Shown: piece after piece, positions 14,645 to 22,278 of the stretch | Layout of the letters: each line of letters starts with the position of its first letter | Position numbering within the stretch: position 1 is the first letter of the stretch | Position numbers and translations under genes: made by a program | Origin: Geojedonia litorea | GTDB lineage: Bacteria > Bacteroidota > Bacteroidia > Flavobacteriales > Flavobacteriaceae | DNA: 64,000 nt | Direction of reading: 5' to 3' | Assembly: GCF_042654525.1 (NCBI RefSeq) | Contig: NZ_JBHSGP010000004.1 | Location: forward strand, 344,141-408,140 | Notes under the pieces: model-generated | The model's input: only the letters and a program-made list of their open reading frames with translations | What the model was told of the DNA's origin: nothing | Databases searched by the model: none

Positions 14645-16417
14645 TTAGTCGTTGATTAATCGGTCCTCGTTAGATTCGGTAAGTTGATTGTTGTAGAGTT
14701 CTTTATAATACCCCTCAACATTTAATAACATATCGGGTGAACCCGATTGGATAATTTTACCATTATCGAGCACAATAATGTGGTCGGCATTTTTGGCTGA
14801 TGAGGCACGATGACTCACAATTATGGTCGTTTTACCCTGTGAAATCTGATTGAGGTTTTTAAGGATTTTCTCTTCGGTTTCGGTATCTACAGCCGATAAA
14901 CAATCATCAAATAATAAAATTTTTGGCGATTTTATAATGGCTCTCGCTATAGAGATACGCTGCTTTTGACCTCCAGACAAGGTAATACCACGTTCGCCTA
15001 ATTTGGTGTCGTAAGCTTTTGCAAAGGACATGATGTTTTTATGGACATCGGCATTTTTAGCAGCTGTTATAACTTCGGCTTCACTGGCATCTTCCTTTCC
15101 AAACATGATATTGTTTTTAATAGAGTCTGAAAAGAGAAACGCATCTTGCGGTACATAACCAATACTATTGCGTAAGTCATCAAGGTTGACCTGGTCTATA
15201 GGAGTGCCGTCAATAGTAATTTCACCGGATTCAATATCATATAATCGTCCAATAAGGTCTAATATAGTAGACTTCCCAGACCCGGTTTTCCCTAAAATGG
15301 CTAGTGTTTGACCTTTGTTTATGGTAAAACTGACATCGTTTAAAGCTTGAATATTGGTATCGGGATAAGTAAAATTAACATGATTAAAACTAATACTGCC
15401 TTCAATGGTTGAAGGTGTTTCTACTTTATTTTGAATTTGAGGTTCTTCTTCTAAAAATTCATTGATACGCAATTGGGAAGCTTCAGCCTGTTGTACCAAT
15501 GACGTCACCCAGCCAACAGCCGCTACAGGCCATGTGAGCATATTCACATAAATTAAAAACTCGGCAATGGTACCGATATCCTTAATTTCACCATTCATGT
15601 ACTGCATCCCGCCTACGTAGATAACAAGTATATTACTGATGCCAATAAGCATAATCATAGATGGAAAAAACATCGCCTGAACTTTGGCTAGGTCAATTTG
15701 CTTTCTCTTGCTTTCATCAGATAAGTCATAAAAATCTTGGTAGTTTTGAGCTTCTATACCATAAGATTTAATCACCGAAATACCACTGAAGGATTCTTGG
15801 GTATAGGCCGAAAGTTGCGAAAGGTATTGTTGAACAATGGTACTTCGTTGGTTGATGATTTTACTTAATTTATAAACAATTATCGATAAGATGGGTAAAG
15901 GCGCTACCACATAAAGCGTTAATTTAGGAGCCACACTCACCATGTAAATCAAAGCCACAACAAATAGGGTGACCATATTTAAACTGTACATGATGGCAGG
16001 ACCAATATACATCCGTACCCTGCTCACATCTTCACTAATACGATTCATGAGGTCTCCCGTGCGATTAGATTTGTAAAAGCTTAAAGAGAGCCGCTGGTAC
16101 TGCTGATAGACTTCATTTTTTAAGTCGTATTCAACATATCGAGACACATTAATAATGGTTTGACGCATTAAAAAGGTGAAGATGCCTGAAATCACAGCCG
16201 CAATGACCAAATACAGAATATTAAGGCCTAGTTCAGCCTTAAAAACCTCCATAGTAATTTCATCATTTAACATTTTTGAAATGACGGTTACCGATTCGCC
16301 AATTAAGCGTGGTGTGAAAAGTGCAAATACTTTTGCCAAAATGGTGATGAAAACACCTAAAAGTAAACTGTATTTATATTTTATAAAATATTTATTGAGA
16401 TGCTGTAATGCTTTCAT
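14645..16417 (-). CDS. ABC transporter, fused permease and ATPase (exporter type)
   Basis: A 590-residue half-transporter. The N-terminal 320 residues hold six transmembrane helices of the type I exporter fold. The ATPase domain begins near residue 345: Walker A ILGKTGSGKST at about 374-382, the Q-loop YVPQDAFLFSDSI, signature LSGGQKQR at about 479, Walker B KILLFDDCLSAVD at about 500, and the H-loop IVSHRASS. It should act as a homodimer or with a separate partner, exporting lipids, peptides or drugs as MsbA/MdlB-type proteins do. No substrate is implied by the flanks: a PUR gene downstream and leucine dehydrogenase divergent. Confidence 0.92.
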   Translation of the reverse strand: MKALQHLNKYFIKYKYSLLLGVFITILAKVFALFTPRLIGESVTVISKMLNDEITMEVFKAELGLNILYLVIAAVISGIFTFLMRQTIINVSRYVEYDLKNEVYQQYQRLSLSFYKSNRTGDLMNRISEDVSRVRMYIGPAIMYSLNMVTLFVVALIYMVSVAPKLTLYVVAPLPILSIIVYKLSKIINQRSTIVQQYLSQLSAYTQESFSGISVIKSYGIEAQNYQDFYDLSDESKRKQIDLAKVQAMFFPSMIMLIGISNILVIYVGGMQYMNGEIKDIGTIAEFLIYVNMLTWPVAAVGWVTSLVQQAEASQLRINEFLEEEPQIQNKVETPSTIEGSISFNHVNFTYPDTNIQALNDVSFTINKGQTLAILGKTGSGKSTILDLIGRLYDIESGEITIDGTPIDQVNLDDLRNSIGYVPQDAFLFSDSIKNNIMFGKEDASEAEVITAAKNADVHKNIMSFAKAYDTKLGERGITLSGGQKQRISIARAIIKSPKILLFDDCLSAVDTETEEKILKNLNQISQGKTTIIVSHRASSAKNADHIIVLDNGKIIQSGSPDMLLNVEGYYKELYNNQLTESNEDRLIND

Positions 16418-16467
16418 TTAAAAATTTTAACCTTAAATTTATAGTGTGCTTATTTAACAACAATAGT

Positions 16468-16498
16468 TTGTGAAAACTCAAGTAATGCTTTATTTTTG
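16468..16498 (+). promoter_or_regulatory. Promoter of the leucine dehydrogenase gene
   Basis: TTG at 16468-16470, a 20-base spacer, and TATTTTTG at 16491-16498 fit the Bacteroidota primary sigma consensus (TTG, 17-23 bases, TAnnTTTG). The ATG is 45 bases downstream. Confidence 0.7.
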
Positions 16499-16543
16499 CA
16501 CGCTGTTTTCTAATACTTTGCAAAACAGTACTAATTATAACCT

Positions 16544-17650
16544 ATGACGTTTGATGTTTTAAATCCTGACGATCTTTTAAAAGTTGATCCTGTTTTTGGA
16601 CAACTTTCATTTGATAATCACGAACAGGTTGTATTTTGCAACGACAAAGATACTGGTTTAAAAGCAATAATTGGAATCCATAATACAGTTTTGGGACCAG
16701 CACTTGGTGGTGTTCGCATGTGGGCCTATAACAGTGAATGGGAAGCGCTTAATGACACCTTGCGTTTATCCCGTGGAATGACCTTAAAGTCAGCAATTAC
16801 AGGCTTGAATTTAGGTGGCGGACAAGCCGTAATTATAGGTGATGCCAAAGTTCATAAAACGCCAGACTTAACACGTAAATTCGGTGAGTTTGTGCATTCA
16901 TTAAGCGGACGCTATATCACTGCCGAAGATGTAGGTATGGAACCTGCCGATATGGATCTGGTAAGAGAGGTTACACCCTACGTAACGGGCATGTCTGAAA
17001 GCAAAGGAGGCACCGGAAACCCAACGCCTATTGCCGCTTTTGGTGTGTTTATGGGTATGAAAGCCGCAGCTCAATTTCAATATGGCAGTGATGTTTTAGA
17101 AGATCGACACGTATTTGTGCAAGGTGTTGGCAATGTTGGTGAAGCCCTAGTTGAAAATCTAATCAATGAAGGTGCTAAAGTTACCATTACCGATATCAAT
17201 AAGGAACGATTAGCCTATGTGGCCGCAAAATATAATGTGACCGCTTATGAAGGCCAAAACTTTTTTAGGGAAGACATGGATATTTATGCCCCATGTGCTT
17301 TAGGAGCAACTATTAATGATCAGACCATATATAACCTAAAGGCTAAAATAATAGCAGGTGCTGCGAATAACCAATTAGCCATTGAAGGGAAGCATGGAGC
17401 CATTCTAAAAGAGCGCGGAATTGTGTATGCCCCAGATTTTTTAATCAATGCAGGTGGTTTAATTAATGTTTATGCCGAACTAGAAAACTATAGCAGACAA
17501 GAAATTATTCGACAAACCGAAAATATCTTTAACACCACATTAGAGATATTAGAACGTGCTCAAGCCAAAAACCTAGCCACCAATCAGGCAGCTGTAGAGG
17601 TGGCCTATGAACGTATTCTTGCCCGAAAAAAAGAAGTTCAAGAGAAGTAA
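16544..17650 (+). CDS. ldh: Leucine dehydrogenase (Glu/Leu/Phe/Val dehydrogenase family)
   Basis: A 368-residue cytoplasmic NAD-dependent amino-acid dehydrogenase that interconverts leucine (and other branched amino acids) with their 2-oxo acids. Residues 30-180 form the catalytic domain, with ALGGVRMW, the lysine of SRGMTLKSAITGLNLGGGQAVI and ITAEDVGMEP. The Rossmann domain starts with VFVQGVGNVGEALVENLINEGAKV, followed by APCALGATINDQT and KIIAGAANNQLA, and the closing DFLINAGGLINVYAEL. Its length matches leucine dehydrogenases of 360-370 residues. It has its own promoter and no operon partner. Valine or phenylalanine as the preferred substrate cannot be excluded. Confidence 0.9.
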   Translation: MTFDVLNPDDLLKVDPVFGQLSFDNHEQVVFCNDKDTGLKAIIGIHNTVLGPALGGVRMWAYNSEWEALNDTLRLSRGMTLKSAITGLNLGGGQAVIIGDAKVHKTPDLTRKFGEFVHSLSGRYITAEDVGMEPADMDLVREVTPYVTGMSESKGGTGNPTPIAAFGVFMGMKAAAQFQYGSDVLEDRHVFVQGVGNVGEALVENLINEGAKVTITDINKERLAYVAAKYNVTAYEGQNFFREDMDIYAPCALGATINDQTIYNLKAKIIAGAANNQLAIEGKHGAILKERGIVYAPDFLINAGGLINVYAELENYSRQEIIRQTENIFNTTLEILERAQAKNLATNQAAVEVAYERILARKKEVQEK

Positions 17651-17688
17651 ATACAGATTATAAACAGTTTCAAATAAGAAAATAATAG

Positions 17689-17696
17689 TATTTTTG
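17689..17696 (+). promoter_or_regulatory. Probable -7 element upstream of nusB
   Basis: TATTTTTG matches TAnnTTTG 57 bases before the nusB ATG. A TTG at the right distance is not present, so the call rests on the -7 element alone. Confidence 0.4.
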
Positions 17697-17752
17697 CAGA
17701 GCGAAAAAGTAATAAGCTTTCGCTTTTTAAATTTTAAATAAGTTCTTTACAC

Positions 17753-18697
17753 ATGCTAAACAGACGACACATCCGCATTAAAGTCATGCAAACCTTATAT
17801 GCCTTAAATGGTGGCGAAAACGATGATATTAAAAAGAATGAAAAGTTTCTTTTGTACAGTCTCGACAGCATGTATGATCTCTACCTGATTATTCTTTCCT
17901 TATTAATTGAAGTTCAAAAAAGAGCTGAAGATCAATTAGAAAAAACCCAAAAAAAACTATTAGCTACTAAAGAGGACAAAAATCCCAATTACAAATTTGT
18001 CAATAACGAAGTACTGGCCCTTTTAAAGAATAATCCCTTATTAAAACAGGAGTTAGAACGCCGAAAGTTAGACTATTGGTACTTGGATTTTGAGTATGTT
18101 GATATCATTTACAAGGCCATTGTAGAAAGTTCAACCTATAAGGACTACATGTCAACCAGAACCTCAAATTTTCATGAAGACAAGAATTTTATGATCGATA
18201 TTTTTTCTGAAGTCATAGCACCCAACGAAAAATTATATGATTATTTTGAAGACAAGAAGCTCACCTGGATTGACGATCTGCCTATTGTAAATACAAGTAT
18301 TTTAAAGCTCCTTAAGAAAGTAAAACCTAAGGTACAACCCTCCTTTTTTACACCAAATTTATATAAGGATTTAGACGATAAGGATTTTGCTGTTCAGCTT
18401 TTAACAAAAACTGCGCTTAACTGTGCAAGTTTTAATGAGGAAATTTCAAATAACACAACCAATTGGGATTCAGATCGTATCGCAGATTTAGATGCGGTGC
18501 TGCTTCAAATGGCCTTATGTGAATTTCAAAAATTTGCCTCTATTCCCATTAAAGTGACTATAAATGAGTATTTAGAAATAGCAAAAGAATACTCAACACC
18601 CAAAAGTAGCATTTTCATTAATGGTGTTTTAGATAAGATTGTTAAAGAGTATATGGCTCAAGGAAAGCACCAAAAAACAGGTCGAGGATTGTTGTAA
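17753..18697 (+). CDS. nusB: Transcription antitermination protein NusB, long form
   Basis: A 314-residue protein, about twice the length of E. coli NusB. The opening MLNRRHIRIKVMQTLYALNGG is the standard NusB N-terminal helix, and the C-terminal 130 residues carry the rest of the domain: LLTKTALNCASFNEEIS, DLDAVLLQMALCEFQKFASIPIKVTINEYLEIAKEYSTPKSSIFINGVLDKIV. The middle 150 residues are an insertion common in Bacteroidota. NusB binds boxA RNA with NusE/S10 in rRNA antitermination. The gene is followed by the DUF1573 lipoprotein and yajC, a frequent order in flavobacteria. Confidence 0.92.
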   Translation: MLNRRHIRIKVMQTLYALNGGENDDIKKNEKFLLYSLDSMYDLYLIILSLLIEVQKRAEDQLEKTQKKLLATKEDKNPNYKFVNNEVLALLKNNPLLKQELERRKLDYWYLDFEYVDIIYKAIVESSTYKDYMSTRTSNFHEDKNFMIDIFSEVIAPNEKLYDYFEDKKLTWIDDLPIVNTSILKLLKKVKPKVQPSFFTPNLYKDLDDKDFAVQLLTKTALNCASFNEEISNNTTNWDSDRIADLDAVLLQMALCEFQKFASIPIKVTINEYLEIAKEYSTPKSSIFINGVLDKIVKEYMAQGKHQKTGRGLL

Positions 18698-18789
18698 TAA
18701 GGTTAAAAAGTTTTGAATAGACGAAATTATTAGTACATTTATCCACTGAAAATACGAACATTTTATAACAAATAATTAAAATTATAGCA

Positions 18790-19341
18790 ATGAAAAAAGT
18801 GATTTTAGGTTTAAGCGCACTGTGTTTAGTAGCGTTTACGTCGTGTAAAGATGACGCTAAGAGTAAGATAAATTCTGAAAATGTAGCTGCGGCTGCAGAG
18901 CGTGATGCCAATGCAGGAAACTTACCTGTAATTACATTTGAAGAAACAGAACATGATTTTGGAACTATCGTAGATGGTACGCCAGTTGAAACCGTATTTA
19001 AATATACAAATACAGGTAATGCGCCATTAGTAGTGAGTGATATAAAAAGTACCTGTGGTTGTACAGTACCACAAGATTGGAACCGTAATCCTTTAGCACC
19101 AGGTGAGTCTGCGCAGTTTACAGTTAAGTTTAACGGTAAAGGAGCAAATCAAGTTACTAAAACGGTAACTTTAACCACCAATACCCAAACTGGTACTGAA
19201 ACCGTAAAAGTAAAGGCCTTTATTCAAGCAGATCCTAATGCACCTGCAACAACGACTACTAACAATGGTACGTCAATTATGCAACAGCCAACTGGAAAAA
19301 CAAGTACTCAACCAGGCCACGAAGGTCATAACCACAACTAG
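18790..19341 (+). CDS. DUF1573 lipoprotein
   Basis: A 183-residue lipoprotein with signal MKKVILGLSALCLVAFTSC (Cys19). After an Asp/Ala-rich linker it has one DUF1573 immunoglobulin-like domain: ITFEETEHDFGTIVDGTPVETVFKYTNTGNAPLVVSDIKSTCGCTVPQDW, the TCGCT block being the family's signature, then LAPGESAQFTVKFNGKG. The tail is Thr/Asn-rich and ends in histidines (PGHEGHNHN), which may bind metal. The role is unknown; the domain is an ASPM/Hydin-like fold. It sits between nusB and yajC with only 5 bp to the latter, suggesting one transcript. Confidence 0.88.
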   Translation: MKKVILGLSALCLVAFTSCKDDAKSKINSENVAAAAERDANAGNLPVITFEETEHDFGTIVDGTPVETVFKYTNTGNAPLVVSDIKSTCGCTVPQDWNRNPLAPGESAQFTVKFNGKGANQVTKTVTLTTNTQTGTETVKVKAFIQADPNAPATTTTNNGTSIMQQPTGKTSTQPGHEGHNHN

Positions 19342-19346
19342 TATCG

Positions 19347-19631
19347 ATGGGAGAAGGAATAGGTAATTTTTTACCACTTATTGCGATTATTGCCGTTTTT
19401 TATTTCTTAATGATTGCACCGCAAATGAAGCGTGCAAAACAAGAGAAAAAATTCGCGAACGAACTTAAAAAAGGCGATAAAGTAATTACAAAAAGCGGGA
19501 TGCATGGAAAAGTTGTAGATCTAAATGACAAAGACGGAAGTTGTGTTATCGAGACTATGGCTGGAAAAATAAAGTTTGAACGTTCGGCCATCTCAATGGA
19601 AATGAGCAAAAAGCTAAATGCATCATCTTAA
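19347..19631 (+). CDS. yajC: Preprotein translocase subunit YajC
   Basis: A 94-residue membrane protein. A single N-terminal helix (FLPLIAIIAVFYFLMIAPQMKRAKQEKKFANEL) carries the diagnostic PQMKR/QxKRxKE junction, followed by a small soluble domain with GDKVITKSGMHGKVVDLND and a KIKFERSAIS strand. YajC associates with SecDF and the SecYEG channel. It follows the DUF1573 gene by 5 bp and ends just before a strong bidirectional terminator. Confidence 0.92.
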   Translation: MGEGIGNFLPLIAIIAVFYFLMIAPQMKRAKQEKKFANELKKGDKVITKSGMHGKVVDLNDKDGSCVIETMAGKIKFERSAISMEMSKKLNASS

Positions 19632-19654
19632 GTAAGTAGTAAAGAATAAGAGGT

Positions 19655-19690
19655 ATAAAAAGCGCCACATTAATGTGGCGCTTTTTTATT
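19655..19690. terminator. Bidirectional terminator
   Basis: A perfect 10-bp stem, AGCGCCACAT (19661-19670) with ATGTGGCGCT (19673-19682), has a 2-base loop and A/T tracts on both sides. It serves yajC from the left and the YdeI-like gene from the right. Confidence 0.88.
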
Positions 19691-20286
19691 TAGCAGTTTT
19701 TGTACTTGTCGTGCAGTCCTACGCCTTTAATAATCATAGGAGTGATCTTTTCAAGCCGTGAATCTTTGGTGGCGTCGCGCTTTGCAGATTCTATATAGTC
19801 ACAATATTCTCGTTGTTTTCCAGGAGTTAAAAGTTTGAAGGCGTCAAATAATACAGGGTTTCCGTCTAGTTTATCCTTTAGGGCTTTAGTAACCTCTACT
19901 TTTTTTGATTTTCGTTCGGGTTTGATTTCCTTACCCAGCTTTTGGTTTTCAATGGCTTCTTTCACATAGGCCAAAACGGCATCCTTATCGATGTCTTCTA
20001 AAGAGGTGAAGCGCATTTGTCGAAGCGCTTTTGTTTTTTCTTGTGCATTGACGAGTAGCTGTTTCTCATCCTTTAAAAACACCCCGTTAAAAAACCAAAT
20101 GCCAAAATGATGCTTAAAAGCACCTAATCCAATGACATTTTTCCCATCAAGCTCATAAACGGGGGCACTCCATTTTAAGGTTTCTTTCAATTCTGTTGAA
20201 TTTATAATAGCTCTTAATACATTTAGCGCATCCCCAAAATGTGAATGGTTTTTAATATACGCTTCTACCGAACTTACTTTTTTCAT
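19690..20286 (-). CDS. DUF1801/YdeI-like protein
   Basis: A 198-residue soluble protein. Residues 1-115 match the YdhG/DUF1801 fold (SVEAYIKNHSHFGDALNVLRAIINSTELKETLKWSAPVYELDGKNVIGLGAFKHHFGIWFFNGVFL), a frataxin-like domain. Residues 130-190 are the bacteriocin-protection YdeI/OmpD-associated helical segment (VTKALKDKLDGNPVLFDAFKLLTPGKQREYCDYIESAKRDATKDSRLEKITPMI). The function is not established. It ends the minus-strand group pepT-dinB-ydeI, 15 bp after the DinB gene. Confidence 0.82.
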   Translation of the reverse strand: MKKVSSVEAYIKNHSHFGDALNVLRAIINSTELKETLKWSAPVYELDGKNVIGLGAFKHHFGIWFFNGVFLKDEKQLLVNAQEKTKALRQMRFTSLEDIDKDAVLAYVKEAIENQKLGKEIKPERKSKKVEVTKALKDKLDGNPVLFDAFKLLTPGKQREYCDYIESAKRDATKDSRLEKITPMIIKGVGLHDKYKNC

Positions 20287-20301
20287 ACTCTAAATTTTAA
20301 A

Positions 20302-20811
20302 TTAATTAAGCCATGTACCTGCATAGCTTAAGGGATCACCACTATGTTGTTCTAAATAATCGTATTTCAGTTTTATGATTTGCTTAATGTGCAAATAATC
20401 ATGTGCAAGCCAATTATTTAATAAATAATGTGCCGATAACCGACCTAGTTTAGGATGCTCAAAACTATTATTCCAATTGACATCTTTTAACGATCTGAGC
20501 CAAATTAGAGAGCGTTCACGTTCTTCTATAAATTTTGCTAGCATTTCACTATAGTCTTGTTCCATATACTTATGGTCTGCAGCCCATGCAATAGGGTCTA
20601 TAGAGGGAGGCAATTCATCAGGCTTACTCAAGGCCCAATGTATTCTAAACCTAAAGTCATCACGTTCTTCATCATATAAATGACAAAGAATTTCTAACAA
20701 ACACCAATCTTCAGATTGTTTTTTCCATAAATAAATCGCTTCAGGTTGTGTCCTCAAAAGTGCATTAAACACACCCTTATTCGTTTGAAGTTGTTCAATT
20801 ACGGTATTCAT
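20302..20811 (-). CDS. DinB family protein
   Basis: A 169-residue protein with the DinB/YfiT four-helix bundle. Metal-binding histidines are suggested by CLLEILCHLYDEERDDF (first His), and by LGRLSAHYLLNNWLAHDYLHIKQI, containing the HxxxH pair near the C-terminus. Members are metal-dependent thiol transferases or hydrolases acting on small molecules; the substrate is unknown. Its start overlaps the stop of pepT by 4 bp, so the two are co-translated. Confidence 0.85.
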   Translation of the reverse strand: MNTVIEQLQTNKGVFNALLRTQPEAIYLWKKQSEDWCLLEILCHLYDEERDDFRFRIHWALSKPDELPPSIDPIAWAADHKYMEQDYSEMLAKFIEERERSLIWLRSLKDVNWNNSFEHPKLGRLSAHYLLNNWLAHDYLHIKQIIKLKYDYLEQHSGDPLSYAGTWLN

Positions 20812-22055
20812 ATATAATATGATTTTGTTGCAGTTAATTCAGCTATTTTACAAATGACTTGTGTGGCTTTCAAAATGCTTTCAACAGGGACATATTCATA
20901 TCGGCCATGAAAATTGTGACCACCAGCAAATATATTTGGGCAAGGCAAACCCATATACGAGAGTTGAGACCCGTCTGTTCCACCTCGTATAGGTTTAATG
21001 ATGGGCTTAATATGTAACAGCTTCATGGCTTCTTCAGCAATGTCAATAATATGCATTACAGGTTCAATTTTTCCCCGCATATTGTAGTACTGATCTTTGA
21101 TATCTATACGAATAACTTCCCGCTCATATTCTGAATTAATATCATCAGCCAATTTTACCATGGCGTCCTTTCGAGCTTCGAAATGTTTTTTGTCATGATC
21201 TCTAATGATGTACTTCAGAACAGTTTCATCTACCTTGCCATCGATTTGACTTAAGTGAAAAAAGCCCTGATAATCCTCGGTGTGTTCTGGAGTTTCAAAT
21301 CGTGGTAAAGCATTGATAAATTCGGTAGCAATATACATGGAGTTGACCATTTTTCCTTTAGCATAACCCGGATGGACAATTTTGCCTTGTACGCTTACTG
21401 TGGCACTCGCGGCATTAAAATTTTCAAACTCCAATTCACCCACTTGGCTGCCATCCATAGTATAAGCCCAATCTGCACCAAATTTTTCAACATCAAATTT
21501 ATGTGCACCGCGACCTATTTCTTCATCGGGTGTAAAACCAACTTTAATAGTTCCGTGCTTGATTTCGGGATGTTGGATTAAATATTCCATAGCAGAAACA
21601 ATCTCACAAATACCAGCTTTATCGTCTGCGCCCAATAGTGTTGTTCCATCAGTGGTGATAAGGGTTTGTCCTTTATAAAGCAGAAGGTCTTCAAAATAAT
21701 CAGGCGATAGAATAATATCTAATTCCTTATTTAAAACGATGTCCTTTCCATTGTAGTTCTCAACAAGTTGAGGTTTAACATTAGCCCCAGTGAAATCTGG
21801 AGAGGTATCAAAATGTGAAATAAAACCAATCACCGGAACATCGTGATCAACGTTGCTGGGTAAAGTTGCCATGATATAGGCGTTTTCATCAATGGAAACG
21901 TCATGCATGCCAATAGATTTAAGTTCATCAGCAAGCGCATTGGCTAAATCCCATTGCTTTGATGTACTGGGCGTAGTATCTGAATTAGGGTCAGATTCTG
22001 TATCTACAGTGACATAACTTATAAATCGATTTATGATACGTTGTTTATCTAACAT
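20808..22055 (-). CDS. pepT: Peptidase T
   Basis: A 415-residue cytoplasmic tripeptidase of the M20B family, releasing the N-terminal residue of tripeptides. Metal and catalytic positions are visible: GFISHFDTSPDFTG (His and Asp), TLLGADDKAGICEI (bridging Asp), FTPDEEIGRGAHKFD (Glu pair), YTMDGSQVGELEFENFNAA and IRGGTDGSQLSYMGLPCPNIFAGGHNFHGRYEYVPV (final His). The dimerisation lid domain lies at about 210-320. The length equals that of E. coli PepT (about 408). It heads a three-gene minus-strand operon. Confidence 0.93.
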   Translation of the reverse strand: MLDKQRIINRFISYVTVDTESDPNSDTTPSTSKQWDLANALADELKSIGMHDVSIDENAYIMATLPSNVDHDVPVIGFISHFDTSPDFTGANVKPQLVENYNGKDIVLNKELDIILSPDYFEDLLLYKGQTLITTDGTTLLGADDKAGICEIVSAMEYLIQHPEIKHGTIKVGFTPDEEIGRGAHKFDVEKFGADWAYTMDGSQVGELEFENFNAASATVSVQGKIVHPGYAKGKMVNSMYIATEFINALPRFETPEHTEDYQGFFHLSQIDGKVDETVLKYIIRDHDKKHFEARKDAMVKLADDINSEYEREVIRIDIKDQYYNMRGKIEPVMHIIDIAEEAMKLLHIKPIIKPIRGGTDGSQLSYMGLPCPNIFAGGHNFHGRYEYVPVESILKATQVICKIAELTATKSYYI

Positions 22056-22278
22056 GGTGATGGCGTTTATGTGGAAATTCTACTCAAAAGTACTATTATT
22101 TTCCTTTTTTTTCATAACATAATTTAGGTATTCTAAAATTTCAAAATAAGGTGATTTCAGAAGCTTTTATTTTTCGTAATATTCTAAAAATTAGCAGTAT
22201 AGAACAGCCTTATTAAACCGGTCTAAAACCTGCCCAAATAATATTTGGTATATTTATAAGAACTTTAAAACTAATATT
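22056..22278. other. Intergenic region between pepT and the TonB receptor
   Basis: About 220 bases between divergent genes. It must hold promoters for both. A motif near TAnnTTTG (ATAATATTTGG) lies about 35 bases before the receptor ATG but has one extra base, so it is not called as a promoter. No hairpin or known RNA element is seen. Confidence 0.3.
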